From positions 1 through 45,391 of the forward strand of contig JAIXLE010000034.1 of NCBI GenBank assembly GCA_026931725.1: a DNA stretch of 45,391 bases, read 5' to 3'. Shown here one piece after another: positions 1 through 6,989 of this stretch. Made by a program: the position numbers and the translations under genes. Source of the stretch: Bacteroidales bacterium (GTDB lineage Bacteria > Planctomycetota > Planctomycetia > Gemmatales > Gemmataceae). Below the pieces are notes generated by a model that searched no databases, was not told the origin of the DNA, and worked only from the letters and a program-made list of their open reading frames with translations. The number at the start of each line of letters is the position of its first letter. The first letter of the stretch is position 1.

Positions 1-40
1 AGACATTATGCCGATGCGCCAGCCCTTCACGGAGTGGACA

Positions 41-60
41 GGTGAAATATTCGGGGTAGG
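41..60 (+). repeat. Short repeat, copy 1 of 3
   Basis: GGTGAAATATTCGGGGTAGG. It matches 2239-2258 at 19 of 20 positions and resembles 2088-2105, which lacks the ATA. It lies just before the palindrome at 69-92. The function is unknown; a mobile-element end or a dispersed intergenic repeat are both possible. Confidence 0.5.
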
Positions 61-68
61 ACACACCG

Positions 69-92
69 AACCGGGGACGATCGTCCCCGGTT
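69..92. repeat. Perfect 24-bp palindrome
   Basis: The arms AACCGGGGACGA and TCGTCCCCGGTT are exact reverse complements with no spacer. Without a loop and a T-run it is a poor intrinsic terminator. It could be an operator for a dimeric protein or part of a mobile-element end. No gene is clearly served by it. Confidence 0.6.
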
Positions 93-312
93 GTCCGACA
101 AGTGTAGATTTTGAGACACCCACATCGGGTTTGTGTATGAGGTCCGAACCGCTCTCGAAATCGTTCTGGCAAACAAGGTCGCGTGTGGAATTTCCCTCCA
201 AATCCCGTCACGCCGCCGACGAATTCTTACACGTTCTGGATTGCCGATGGCGGTGCGTCCGGTCACAATGACCGCGACATTTCTCGGGCATTTTCTGGAG
301 AGGGACACACTT

Positions 313-363
313 ATGGGGTTCTGGGATCGCATCACCGGCGCGTTCATCGACATTGACCCGTAA
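313..363 (+). pseudogene. Possible N-terminal remnant of an SPFH-domain gene
   Basis: A 16-codon frame reads MGFWDRITGAFIDIDP then TAA, with a purine-rich GGAGAGGG about 10 nt upstream of the ATG. SPFH 'virion core protein-like' proteins typically begin MG(L/F/I)(W/F)D, a short stretch, then G-x-FIDI-(V/I)-E. The match stops after FIDI and the frame closes two codons later. I infer that the start of such a gene and its ribosome binding site survive while the rest was deleted. A chance short ORF is the alternative. Confidence 0.35.
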
Positions 364-456
364 CTCCGCGCATGGAGCTCGTGACATGACCGATGCCCAA
401 ACACCCCATGCGGATGCCATCAGCAACTGTGGCCAACCCAAGCGGGTGAGTGCGGT

Positions 457-1773
457 CTATTCGGGTTTGACTTCTTGGCCGCCCGGTATGATTTTCGCCA
501 ACTGGACGAGAATGGAAGCATCCACGTTTTGCAGATTCGGGACCGGGTGCGGGCACGGTGCCGGTTGGACCGGAACCCGGAGTTCAAAGTAGACACTCCC
601 GCCCGACCCGGCCGATTGCGTGAACGCGAACGTTCGGCCCCGGTCGGCATCCCCGACGAAGGCGACAATCGGACGATCTGGATCGGCCCACAGAGTTTGA
701 ATCTGGTAAGTTTGATCGTTCCCCCGAGTTGCCGAGTAACACTTGCCGCTCGCGGTGACGAAGAACAACTCCCGGCGGTCGCCGAAAACCCGAATGGGTT
801 CGTCGCCAACCGGGACTTCCATGTCGATCACGGGCTTGTCTGGAACATCCTGGACGGTCCACTGTTTCGCATCCGTTTGCCACTTGGCCGTCACCGGCCA
901 CGCCATAATGCGTTTGCCCAGCCCGGCGTAGGGAAGGCGGGCGAAGACAAGAACGGACGTGGCCGACTCGGGCAACACGTCGGAGATGAGGCTATAGGGA
1001 TCCCTATACCATTTACGCGGATCGCCCAACCCGCCGGGCGAGAAAACGGGATCGCCGTGAAACAACCGAACGAGTGGCGGGACTTTCTCACTCCGCTGGC
1101 GAGCCATTTCCATACACCTGGCCATGATGGGCTTGTAGACATCCTGGAATTCGGACGAGGCCAGCGACCAGCTCAGGCGATTCTTATTCTCGTCCAAGAT
1201 CCCTGTCTTAACTCGGGGATATTTTTGCCAGTATCGGTCCCAGATCTGCTTGTGGTTGCCGGTGCCGACTTCGCAGAGGTTCCAGTCATCGAGCGGGAGG
1301 CGATCAATGACGTTGTTATAAAGGAAGCGGCCGTGGACCCAGGCAACCCCGTGAGCGAGCCGCCATGTATTCATGCGAAGCCATGTTGCATGAAGGTGAA
1401 ACGGGGGAATACACAGGGATGACGGCCTAGCAGCGACCTTCGCAATGAGATCGTACCTTGCAACGACTGGTTGATCGACACGCAGAAAGAGTGAGCCGAT
1501 ACAAACCGAATCACGCCCTGGGCTCAACACGGGTTCGATCGCGGCGGCACCTTTTGCTGCCTTGGCTGCCAAGACCTCCAAGACAGAAGGATCGGTCGGA
1601 GCATTCAGCGTATATGCGTGGTTCTGATAGACGTAGACGATGGGAGGTAGCACGTTCTCCGGTGGTTGCACTTTCGTTGGCGGTTCCCCGGCCCTGAGCG
1701 GGCTCAAGGGGAAGAGTGCGCAAAACGCCGCCACCAGCAGGCATCGAAATAAGGAGTGGGTCGTCACGAGCAT
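457..1773 (-). CDS. Secreted hypothetical protein
   Basis: A 438-residue protein with a clear Sec-type signal peptide: a short N-region, the hydrophobic core CLLVAAFCALFPL, and a likely cleavage site after LRAG near residue 29. I do not recognise the family. The mature part is mixed alpha/beta, rich in Trp, Pro and Asp, with several dispersed cysteines; its central part (about residues 100-260) contains many Trp and His residues and looks globular. The ATG at 1773 follows a GAGGA ribosome binding site by about 7 nt. No gene is adjacent on its strand. Export to the periplasm or surface is the only role I can support. Confidence 0.7.
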   Translation of the reverse strand: MLVTTHSLFRCLLVAAFCALFPLSPLRAGEPPTKVQPPENVLPPIVYVYQNHAYTLNAPTDPSVLEVLAAKAAKGAAAIEPVLSPGRDSVCIGSLFLRVDQPVVARYDLIAKVAARPSSLCIPPFHLHATWLRMNTWRLAHGVAWVHGRFLYNNVIDRLPLDDWNLCEVGTGNHKQIWDRYWQKYPRVKTGILDENKNRLSWSLASSEFQDVYKPIMARCMEMARQRSEKVPPLVRLFHGDPVFSPGGLGDPRKWYRDPYSLISDVLPESATSVLVFARLPYAGLGKRIMAWPVTAKWQTDAKQWTVQDVPDKPVIDMEVPVGDEPIRVFGDRRELFFVTASGKCYSATRGNDQTYQIQTLWADPDRPIVAFVGDADRGRTFAFTQSAGSGGSVYFELRVPVQPAPCPHPVPNLQNVDASILVQLAKIIPGGQEVKPE

Positions 1774-1888
1774 GGGAAGTCCTCAAAGTCGATTCATCAT
1801 GCCTGTCATGCCATCATACCCAAAGATGAACCGCTCCCAGTCCCGCGGTGAACTGAGAGGCCAGTATCGGTAACACCGTGAGTCGCGG

Positions 1889-2146
1889 TTAGGTTAGGTA
1901 CTCGGTCACGTTGATGCCTTGTGGATTGATCAGGCCAATGTTGGCCCCCACATCGTAGAGATTCTGAGCCTGAACCTCCAGTTTTTGCCCTCCAGCCGGA
2001 TCGGGTGGTGGTCCGTCTATCGAGCGGGTATCCGTGGGCGGGTCTGTTTGCGCACGCGGCGGCAATTTTGGGACGTCCCCGTCCCGTGGTGAATTCGGGA
2101 TAAGGCGGGTTCGAGTCCGATCGTCGTCGCTTCCGGATTCCGGGGG
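1889..2146 (-). pseudogene. Possible C-terminal gene remnant
   Basis: The minus strand reads about 85 codons to a TAA at 1889-1891 with an in-frame TGA at 2147-2149 and no usable start between them. The inferred C-terminus (…LEVQAQNLYDVGANIGLIN…) looks like real protein, preceded by a Pro/Asp-rich linker. Upstream of the TGA, another frame continues with similar Pro/Thr/Asp-rich composition, which would fit a frameshifted gene. I do not recognise the family. Chance openness in GC-rich DNA is a serious alternative. Confidence 0.25.
2088..2105 (+). repeat. Short repeat, copy 2 of 3
   Basis: GGTGAATTCGGGATAAGG. It is preceded by CCGT, as is copy 3, and differs from that copy by lacking ATA and by small changes near the 3' end. 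It falls inside the decayed frame on the opposite strand. Confidence 0.4.
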
Positions 2147-2234
2147 TCAGGGGGCGTTTCGGCCGGCGGGTCGACAACCGGTGTATCACAGGCGATTTGT
2201 CTTCATTCTTTCAATTGGTTGATTGTTCCCGACT

Positions 2235-2258
2235 CCGTGGTGAAATATTCGGGCTAGG
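2235..2258 (+). repeat. Short repeat, copy 3 of 3
   Basis: The core GGTGAAATATTCGGGCTAGG is at 2239-2258 and is preceded by CCGT as in copy 2. All three copies have the same orientation and lie in non-coding DNA within the first 2.3 kb. I saw none elsewhere in the window. Confidence 0.5.
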
Positions 2259-2534
2259 TGTTTGCGATGATGGTCTTGCGCGACGAATTTTGCGGTCATG
2301 AAAGGAGGTTGTCTGGCATCCGATTGTTTGAGCTCGGCACGATCGGGCATCAAACTTGCGGGCGATCGGGTGACGATGGCTATTGTTTGGCGTGGGTAGG
2401 GTGGGAAACGAAAAAGCCCACATTCTGCAGAAATCACTTTTTCCCAGCGTGAGAATCGCGTCCATTTTGTTGTTACATTCCCTTGCCTTGATTGAGTTTA
2501 TGTCCACGGACTTCGCGCCTTGAGACAAATACTC

Positions 2535-2566
2535 TTGACCCTAAAGTATACTACGGACTGTATCAT
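2535..2566 (+). promoter_or_regulatory. MerR-type promoter/operator
   Basis: TTGACC (2535-2540) and a -10-like TATCAT (2561-2566) are separated by 20 bp, or by 18 bp if TGTATC is used. MerR-family promoters have an over-long 19-20 bp spacer carrying the operator dyad. The spacer here is centred on AGTATACT with partly symmetric flanks. It lies about 50 bp upstream of the merR-family start on the same strand, so the regulator probably controls itself and the nor genes that follow. Confidence 0.7.
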
Positions 2567-2613
2567 ATCCCTCATGGGATCCCGAGGCGGCATTTTACGA
2601 TGCTCGTAATACG

Positions 2614-3000
2614 ATGAAAATAGGTGAAGTCGCCAAACGTGCCGGAATCGGGGTCGAGACGATTCGGTACTATGAACGAGAAGGTTTACTCCTCGAACCG
2701 GAACGGAGGCCATCAGGATATAGATTATACGATGAATCGACAGTGGAACGGCTCGAATATGTCCGCCGCGCCAAGGAACTTGGGTTCACTTTGGCTGAAA
2801 TCAAAGAGTTGCTGGATTTATCGTTCACCAGTCGGTCATGCTGTGAACACATTCGGCACCGTGTCGAAACGAAAATTTCCGACATCGAACAAAAAATCCA
2901 GCTACTTCAACAAATGAAACATTCACTCGATAAAATTGTGGAACATTGCCGAGAGAAACATTTTACGGAAATATGCCCACTAATTCATACATCCAAGTGA
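2614..3000 (+). CDS. MerR-family transcriptional regulator with Cys triad
   Basis: 128 residues, the usual length for heavy-metal MerR regulators. Residues 1-38 form the winged helix-turn-helix (MKIGEVAKRAGIGVETIRYY) and are followed by a GYRLYD wing. The dimerisation helix runs from about 75 to 108. Cysteines C77, C112 and C121 are spaced 35 and 9 residues apart, the spacing of the Hg(II) ligands C82/C117/C126 of Tn501 MerR and of the PbrR ligands; C76 is an extra cysteine. This predicts thiol-based metal or electrophile sensing. The promoter upstream has the stretched MerR spacer. The gene is 113 bp before the nitric oxide reductase and has no mer, pbr or efflux gene beside it. The inducer could be a metal, or NO acting on a metal-thiolate site; the sequence cannot say which. 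Confidence 0.9.
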   Translation: MKIGEVAKRAGIGVETIRYYEREGLLLEPERRPSGYRLYDESTVERLEYVRRAKELGFTLAEIKELLDLSFTSRSCCEHIRHRVETKISDIEQKIQLLQQMKHSLDKIVEHCREKHFTEICPLIHTSK

Positions 3001-3113
3001 TGCGAAATACCGTCCTTCACCTAGCAAGATATTACAGCCTTTGCGAACTCTGCAATACGATAAATACTTAACGGATCAACGGGGTACGACTTTCGGCCAG
3101 TTGAGGGAGTGAT

Positions 3114-5354
3114 ATGAAACGACTCTGGATAGCCTTTACGTTGGTAATGGTGCTCTCGTTCCTTGTATTAGGATGGATCGGGACACGCATTTACCAGGAG
3201 AAACCGCCGATCCCCACGCGGGTCGTGACCACGGATGGCAGCGTGCTGATCGAAGATGGTGAAATTATAGCGGGCCAAAATGTTTGGCAAACAATGGGCG
3301 GTATGGAAGTCGGTTCCGTGTGGGGACACGGTAGTTACGTTGCCCCAGACTGGACCGCAGACTGGCTCCACCGAGAAGCCGTCTTCATCTTGAACCACTG
3401 GGCCACTCAAGATTTTGGAACAGAATATTCCAAGCTTGATGGCGAAAAGCAGGCTCAACTCCGCGGACGATTGGCTCAGGAAATACGAACGAATACCTAT
3501 GATCCGGGAACAGGTGTCATCACCATTTCTTCGATCCGAGCCGCGGCATTCCAAGACAATCTCAAACATTATACGGATGTCTTTACCAATGGTCGACCAG
3601 AGTATGCTATCCCCAAGAATACGGTCACTGACCCAGAACGATTACGGAAACTCTGCAATTTCTTCTTTTGGTCTGCTTGGTCAGCCACGACGAATCGCCC
3701 CAACGATCACATTACCTACACACACAATTGGCCATACGAACCATTAGTCAGCAATCAACCTACAGGGGAAAGCGTAGTCTGGACCGGCGTGAGCATCATT
3801 GTGTTGCTGTCCGGGATTTCCGCCATGGTTTGGTGGTATGCCGCACGTCGCAACGAAGAGGATGAAGCACACATTCCCACGGAAGACCCTCTCGGCCGTT
3901 GGTCCGCGACCCCCTCGCAAAAAGCCACCATCAAGTATTTTTGGGTGGTTGCGCTGCTCATTCTGCTCCAGATGACATTGGGTGTGGTCACAGCCCACTA
4001 TGGTGTTGAAGGCGATGGGTTTTATGGGTTCCCCCTCTCCGATTATTTGCCATACAGTGTTAGTCGGACTTGGCACGTTCAGATGGGCCTATTCTGGATT
4101 GCAACTGCGTGGTTAGCTGCGGGTTTGTTCATCGGGCCGTTGGTCAGTGAACACGAACCCAAAGGTCAGCGCCTCGGTGTGAATATCCTGTTTGGTGCCT
4201 TGTTAGTCGTGGTTGGTGGGTCATTGATTGGTCAATGGCTGAGCATCCAGAACAAGCTCTCGGACGATGTTTCGTTCCTTTTAGGCCACCAAGGTTATGA
4301 ATATGTTGACTTAGGACGAATTTGGCAGCTTGCTCTGTTCGCGGGATTGCTCCTCTGGTTTGGTCTGATGGTTCGGGTTCTCTTGCCTGCACTACGTCAA
4401 ACTGGCGAACAGAAACAACTCGTCACACTGTTGGCCGTTGCCAGCGCTGCGATCGCTCTTTTCTATGGAGCGGGCTTAACTTGGGGTCAACACACGCATA
4501 TTTCGGTTGTCGAATACTGGCGATGGTGGGTCGTTCACTTGTGGGTGGAAGGTTTCTTTGAAGTCTTCGCGACGACCGTGATTGCCTTTTTCTTCATGCG
4601 ACTTGGTCTGGTCCGCCCAGGTATTGCCGCCGCGTCAGCCTTACTCTCGGCAACCATTTTCATGGCGGGTGGAATTATCGGGACTTGCCACCATCTGTAT
4701 TTCTCGGGCACCCCCACCGTGGCGCTGGCCTGGGGTTCCGTATTCAGTGCATTGGAAGTCGTGCCTTTAACCCTGGTCGGGTTCGACGCGATGGAAGACC
4801 TGCGGCGATCGTATAAGTCGGAATGGGTCCGACAATACAAGTGGCCAATATACTTCTTTGTATCAGTGGCTTTCTGGAATATGATCGGTGCCGGGTTGTT
4901 TGGGTTTATGATTAACCCACCGATCGCCCTGTACTACATGCAAGGACTCAATACGACACCGTTACATGGCCACTCCGCTCTATTCGGTGTCTATGGAATG
5001 CTCGGTATTGGTCTGATGTTGGTCTGCTTGCGGGCTCTCATTCCGGGTCGAGAATGGAAAGATGGTATGCTCCGATTCTCGTTCTGGTCGCTCAATATCG
5101 GCCTGATGCTGATGTGCGTACTCAGCTTGCTTCCCGTAGGATTGATGCAAACCTGGGCCTCAGTCGATCAGGGTTACTGGTACGCTCGTAGCCCTGAATT
5201 CATGCAAACGGAGATTATGGAATGGCTCCGCTGGTTGCGGGTTCCGGGTGACACCATCTTCTTCTTCGGTGCTGTCGCCTTGACAATCTTCGTGGCTGGG
5301 TTGAAAACGGGTCATTCCTTCCGTGATAAACCCCAGAACACGCAATCGTCATGA
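3114..5354 (+). CDS. norZ: Quinol-dependent nitric oxide reductase (qNor)
   Basis: 746 residues, typical of single-subunit qNor, in which a NorC-like N-terminal domain without heme c is fused to the NorB heme-copper oxidase-like core. It reduces two NO to N2O with quinol electrons in the cytoplasmic membrane. The N-terminal membrane helix is at about 5-24, then a periplasmic region with HGSYVAPDWTADWLHRE, then about 13 helices from residue 220. Heme/FeB ligand motifs are visible: RTWHVQMGLFW, the Glu-rich HLWVEGFFEVF, GTCHHLYFSG, and LHGHSALFGVYG near the C-terminus. The ATG follows GAGGGAGTG. The stop overlaps the next start as ATGA, indicating translational coupling. Either denitrification or NO detoxification is possible; no nir or nos gene is present in the window. 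Confidence 0.95.
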   Translation: MKRLWIAFTLVMVLSFLVLGWIGTRIYQEKPPIPTRVVTTDGSVLIEDGEIIAGQNVWQTMGGMEVGSVWGHGSYVAPDWTADWLHREAVFILNHWATQDFGTEYSKLDGEKQAQLRGRLAQEIRTNTYDPGTGVITISSIRAAAFQDNLKHYTDVFTNGRPEYAIPKNTVTDPERLRKLCNFFFWSAWSATTNRPNDHITYTHNWPYEPLVSNQPTGESVVWTGVSIIVLLSGISAMVWWYAARRNEEDEAHIPTEDPLGRWSATPSQKATIKYFWVVALLILLQMTLGVVTAHYGVEGDGFYGFPLSDYLPYSVSRTWHVQMGLFWIATAWLAAGLFIGPLVSEHEPKGQRLGVNILFGALLVVVGGSLIGQWLSIQNKLSDDVSFLLGHQGYEYVDLGRIWQLALFAGLLLWFGLMVRVLLPALRQTGEQKQLVTLLAVASAAIALFYGAGLTWGQHTHISVVEYWRWWVVHLWVEGFFEVFATTVIAFFFMRLGLVRPGIAAASALLSATIFMAGGIIGTCHHLYFSGTPTVALAWGSVFSALEVVPLTLVGFDAMEDLRRSYKSEWVRQYKWPIYFFVSVAFWNMIGAGLFGFMINPPIALYYMQGLNTTPLHGHSALFGVYGMLGIGLMLVCLRALIPGREWKDGMLRFSFWSLNIGLMLMCVLSLLPVGLMQTWASVDQGYWYARSPEFMQTEIMEWLRWLRVPGDTIFFFGAVALTIFVAGLKTGHSFRDKPQNTQSS

Positions 5355-5554
5355 TCTCGTGTGACCTCGATTCCTCCGTACCGGATTGGGTCATAGATTA
5401 CCCCGCAACGCTGGCGGTTTTCCAGAAACTGGGTATTGATTACTCCTGTGGTGGAAAATCGCTGGCGTATGCGTGCCGGGAACGGGGACTGGATGCGAAA
5501 CGGGTTCTGCAGGAATTGTGGCGGTGTATTCCCAATCCGCCTTCTTCCGAGTAA
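5351..5554 (+). CDS. Stand-alone RIC/ScdA N-terminal domain (DUF542)
   Basis: 67 residues matching only the N-terminal DUF542 domain of RIC proteins (YtfE, ScdA, NorA), which are di-iron proteins that repair iron centres after nitrosative stress. The signature DYSCGGK is at 30-36 with C33 as the conserved cysteine, preceded by the expected FQKLGID helix. The hemerythrin-like di-iron domain that normally follows is absent. The start overlaps the norZ stop by 4 bp. In this context it probably helps protect or repair Fe centres, or binds a hemerythrin-type partner encoded elsewhere. Short DUF542 proteins exist, so this may be natural rather than a truncation. Confidence 0.85.
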   Translation: MISCDLDSSVPDWVIDYPATLAVFQKLGIDYSCGGKSLAYACRERGLDAKRVLQELWRCIPNPPSSE

Positions 5555-5580
5555 ACCCATTCCCTACAAGGAGTACAACA

Positions 5581-5910
5581 ATGGCCATCCCTCATGCCAA
5601 TCCGGGTGATGTTATCAACGTGAGCCCGTTGGGTACGGCTCTGGCAGGGACGAAATCCAGCACTTTGCTGAAATCCGGGCAGATTGAAGTTGTGCGCCTG
5701 GTGATGGTCGCGGGTAAGGAAATCCCAGAACATCAGGCACCGGGTGAACTGACTGTACATTGCCTGGAAGGGAAAATTGAGTTTACCGCTTTAGGCCAAC
5801 GCCACGAACTCACTGCAGGTCGAATGCTGTTCCTCCATGCAGGGGAACCTCATGCTGTCAAATGTATCGAAGATGCATCGGTTCTACTGACCATCTTGCT
5901 CAAGCCATGA
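5581..5910 (+). CDS. Single-domain cupin protein
   Basis: 109 residues forming one cupin beta-barrel. The start at 5581 follows AAGGAG; an in-frame extension upstream overlaps the previous gene and adds no recognisable sequence. Motif 1 is EIPEHQAPGELTVH (H51, E56, H60), and motif 2 contains HAGEPHAV with H91, so three or four metal ligands are possible, although the usual HxH pair is HxxxxE. Similar small cupins often sit next to nitric oxide or nitrite reductase genes. A role in metal/NO handling or sensing is inference; the substrate is unknown. It lies 26 bp after the DUF542 gene and 7 bp before the MOSC gene, so it is probably in the same operon. Confidence 0.85.
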   Translation: MAIPHANPGDVINVSPLGTALAGTKSSTLLKSGQIEVVRLVMVAGKEIPEHQAPGELTVHCLEGKIEFTALGQRHELTAGRMLFLHAGEPHAVKCIEDASVLLTILLKP

Positions 5911-5917
5911 TAATCTC

Positions 5918-6628
5918 ATGATTGACCCGGTATTGATTGCGATTCAAGTCGGAAAACCTCGACATCTTGGTCAAGAGGGTGCCGAGGATCCGATGGATCG
6001 CCCCTGGACCACGGGTGTCTATAAAGAACCCGTGGTCGGTCCTGTTATGGTGCGAAAGATCAATATTGACGGAGATGAACAGGCGGATCGCGTCCATCAC
6101 GGCGGGCCGGATAAGGCTGTGATGGTTTACTCGGCTAATCATTACCCTGCTTGGCAACGGGAACTCGGTGACCTACCGCTATCCTATGGTGCCTTTGGCG
6201 AGAATTTTACGATCCAAGATTTGACAGAATCCGATGTCTGCATCGGTGATATTTGGCAAGTCGGCCACGATGTCCAGGTCCAAGTATCGCAGCCGCGCCA
6301 ACCCTGTTGGAAACTGGCTCGTCGCTGGCGGATCAAGACCTTAGCGTTGCAACTCCAACAAACGGGACGAACGGGATGGTACTTCCGTGTTTTGCAGGAA
6401 GGTATGATCGCACCGGGAATGTCGATGACTCTGTGCGATCGCCCCTTTCCCCATTGGCCCGTCTCACAAGCTAATCATGTCATGCATGTTGACAAGAATA
6501 ATCTGTCAGCAGCGTTGGAACTCGCGGCAGTTCCATTGTTGGCGGAGAACTGGCGGGCCACACTCACTCGTCGCGCGCAGCACCAGCATTCAGACCCAAA
6601 TAAACGGCTCATTGGTGAGAACGAGTAA
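5918..6628 (+). CDS. MOSC-domain protein, YiiM-like
   Basis: 236 residues. The MOSC domain spans about 35-175, with RVHHGGPDKAVMVYS, the GAFGENFT motif and the conserved cysteine in PRQPCWKLARR, which in this superfamily binds the molybdenum cofactor. YiiM-type enzymes reduce N-hydroxylated bases such as 6-hydroxylaminopurine. A C-terminal helical region follows, as in YiiM. The ATG is 7 bp after the cupin stop with no strong ribosome binding site of its own, which suggests coupling. Placement after norZ, DUF542 and the cupin suggests a reductase for N-oxidised products made under nitrosative stress; this is inference. It ends 7 bp from the convergent DUF488 gene. Confidence 0.88.
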   Translation: MIDPVLIAIQVGKPRHLGQEGAEDPMDRPWTTGVYKEPVVGPVMVRKINIDGDEQADRVHHGGPDKAVMVYSANHYPAWQRELGDLPLSYGAFGENFTIQDLTESDVCIGDIWQVGHDVQVQVSQPRQPCWKLARRWRIKTLALQLQQTGRTGWYFRVLQEGMIAPGMSMTLCDRPFPHWPVSQANHVMHVDKNNLSAALELAAVPLLAENWRATLTRRAQHQHSDPNKRLIGENE

Positions 6629-6635
6629 TGGCATA

Positions 6636-6989
6636 TTATTCATGCACTTTCTGATCCAAATATTCCTTTAATGCCACCGCACTATTGCGATCCGTGTCAC
6701 TCGCCGCATAGATGAATGTAACGGTGGTATTTTGTGTATAATGCTTGAGTAGCTTGAGCAAATCTCCGCGTTGATCGAGTTCTGCCCAATATCGACTTTG
6801 GAACTCTGGCCATCTTTCTGGAATGTGATCATACCATTTTCGCAATTCTGTACTGGGGGCTAAATCCTTCAGCCAAAGATCAATCGCCGCTTTTTCTTTA
6901 CTCAACCCTCGTGGCCAGAGTCGTTCCACCAAAAGGCGTACTCCATCCTGACTATCGTGTTCATCATAGGCCCGTTTCAGATGGATCAT
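6636..6989 (-). CDS. DUF488 family protein, YeaO-like
   Basis: 117 residues beginning MIHLKRAYDEHD, a typical DUF488 start; a longer frame upstream lies inside the neighbouring gene and is not homologous. Hallmarks include RLLVERLWPRGLSKE near residue 20, the WLKDLAPSTELRKWY segment, and an ending with VTFIYAASDTDRNSAVALKEYL. The biochemical function of the family is not established. The ATG overlaps the stop of the upstream aldose-epimerase-like gene (ATGA at 6986-6989), so the two are co-translated. Codon use and GC are slightly lower than in the surrounding metabolic genes, as in the nor cassette. Confidence 0.88.
   Translation of the reverse strand: MIHLKRAYDEHDSQDGVRLLVERLWPRGLSKEKAAIDLWLKDLAPSTELRKWYDHIPERWPEFQSRYWAELDQRGDLLKLLKHYTQNTTVTFIYAASDTDRNSAVALKEYLDQKVHE

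Larger units (their letters stand above)
1..456. other. Gene-poor stretch with remnants
   Basis: I see no convincing full-length gene here. The stretch holds a perfect 24-bp palindrome (69-92), one copy of a short repeat (41-60) and a 16-codon reading frame that looks like the start of an SPFH-domain gene (313-363). The other open frames overlap each other on both strands, lack good ribosome binding sites and read as low-complexity Arg/Pro-rich sequence, so I left them out. Confidence 0.5.
1774..2534. other. Long intergenic stretch with repeats and a decayed frame
   Basis: About 760 bp without an intact gene between the secreted protein and the merR-type promoter. It contains two repeat copies (2088-2105 and 2235-2258) and an open frame without a start on the minus strand (1889-2146). 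The remainder, especially 2259-2530, shows nothing I can assign. Confidence 0.5.

Noticed and set aside
475-1422. Long + strand open frame (315 codons)
   Set aside because: Antisense to the secreted protein at 457-1773, which has a signal peptide and ribosome binding site. The plus frame has no recognisable domain.
2088-2110. tRNA T-arm-like string GGTTCGAGTCC
   Set aside because: No complementary 5-bp stem, no D or anticodon arm nearby, and no acceptor pairing.
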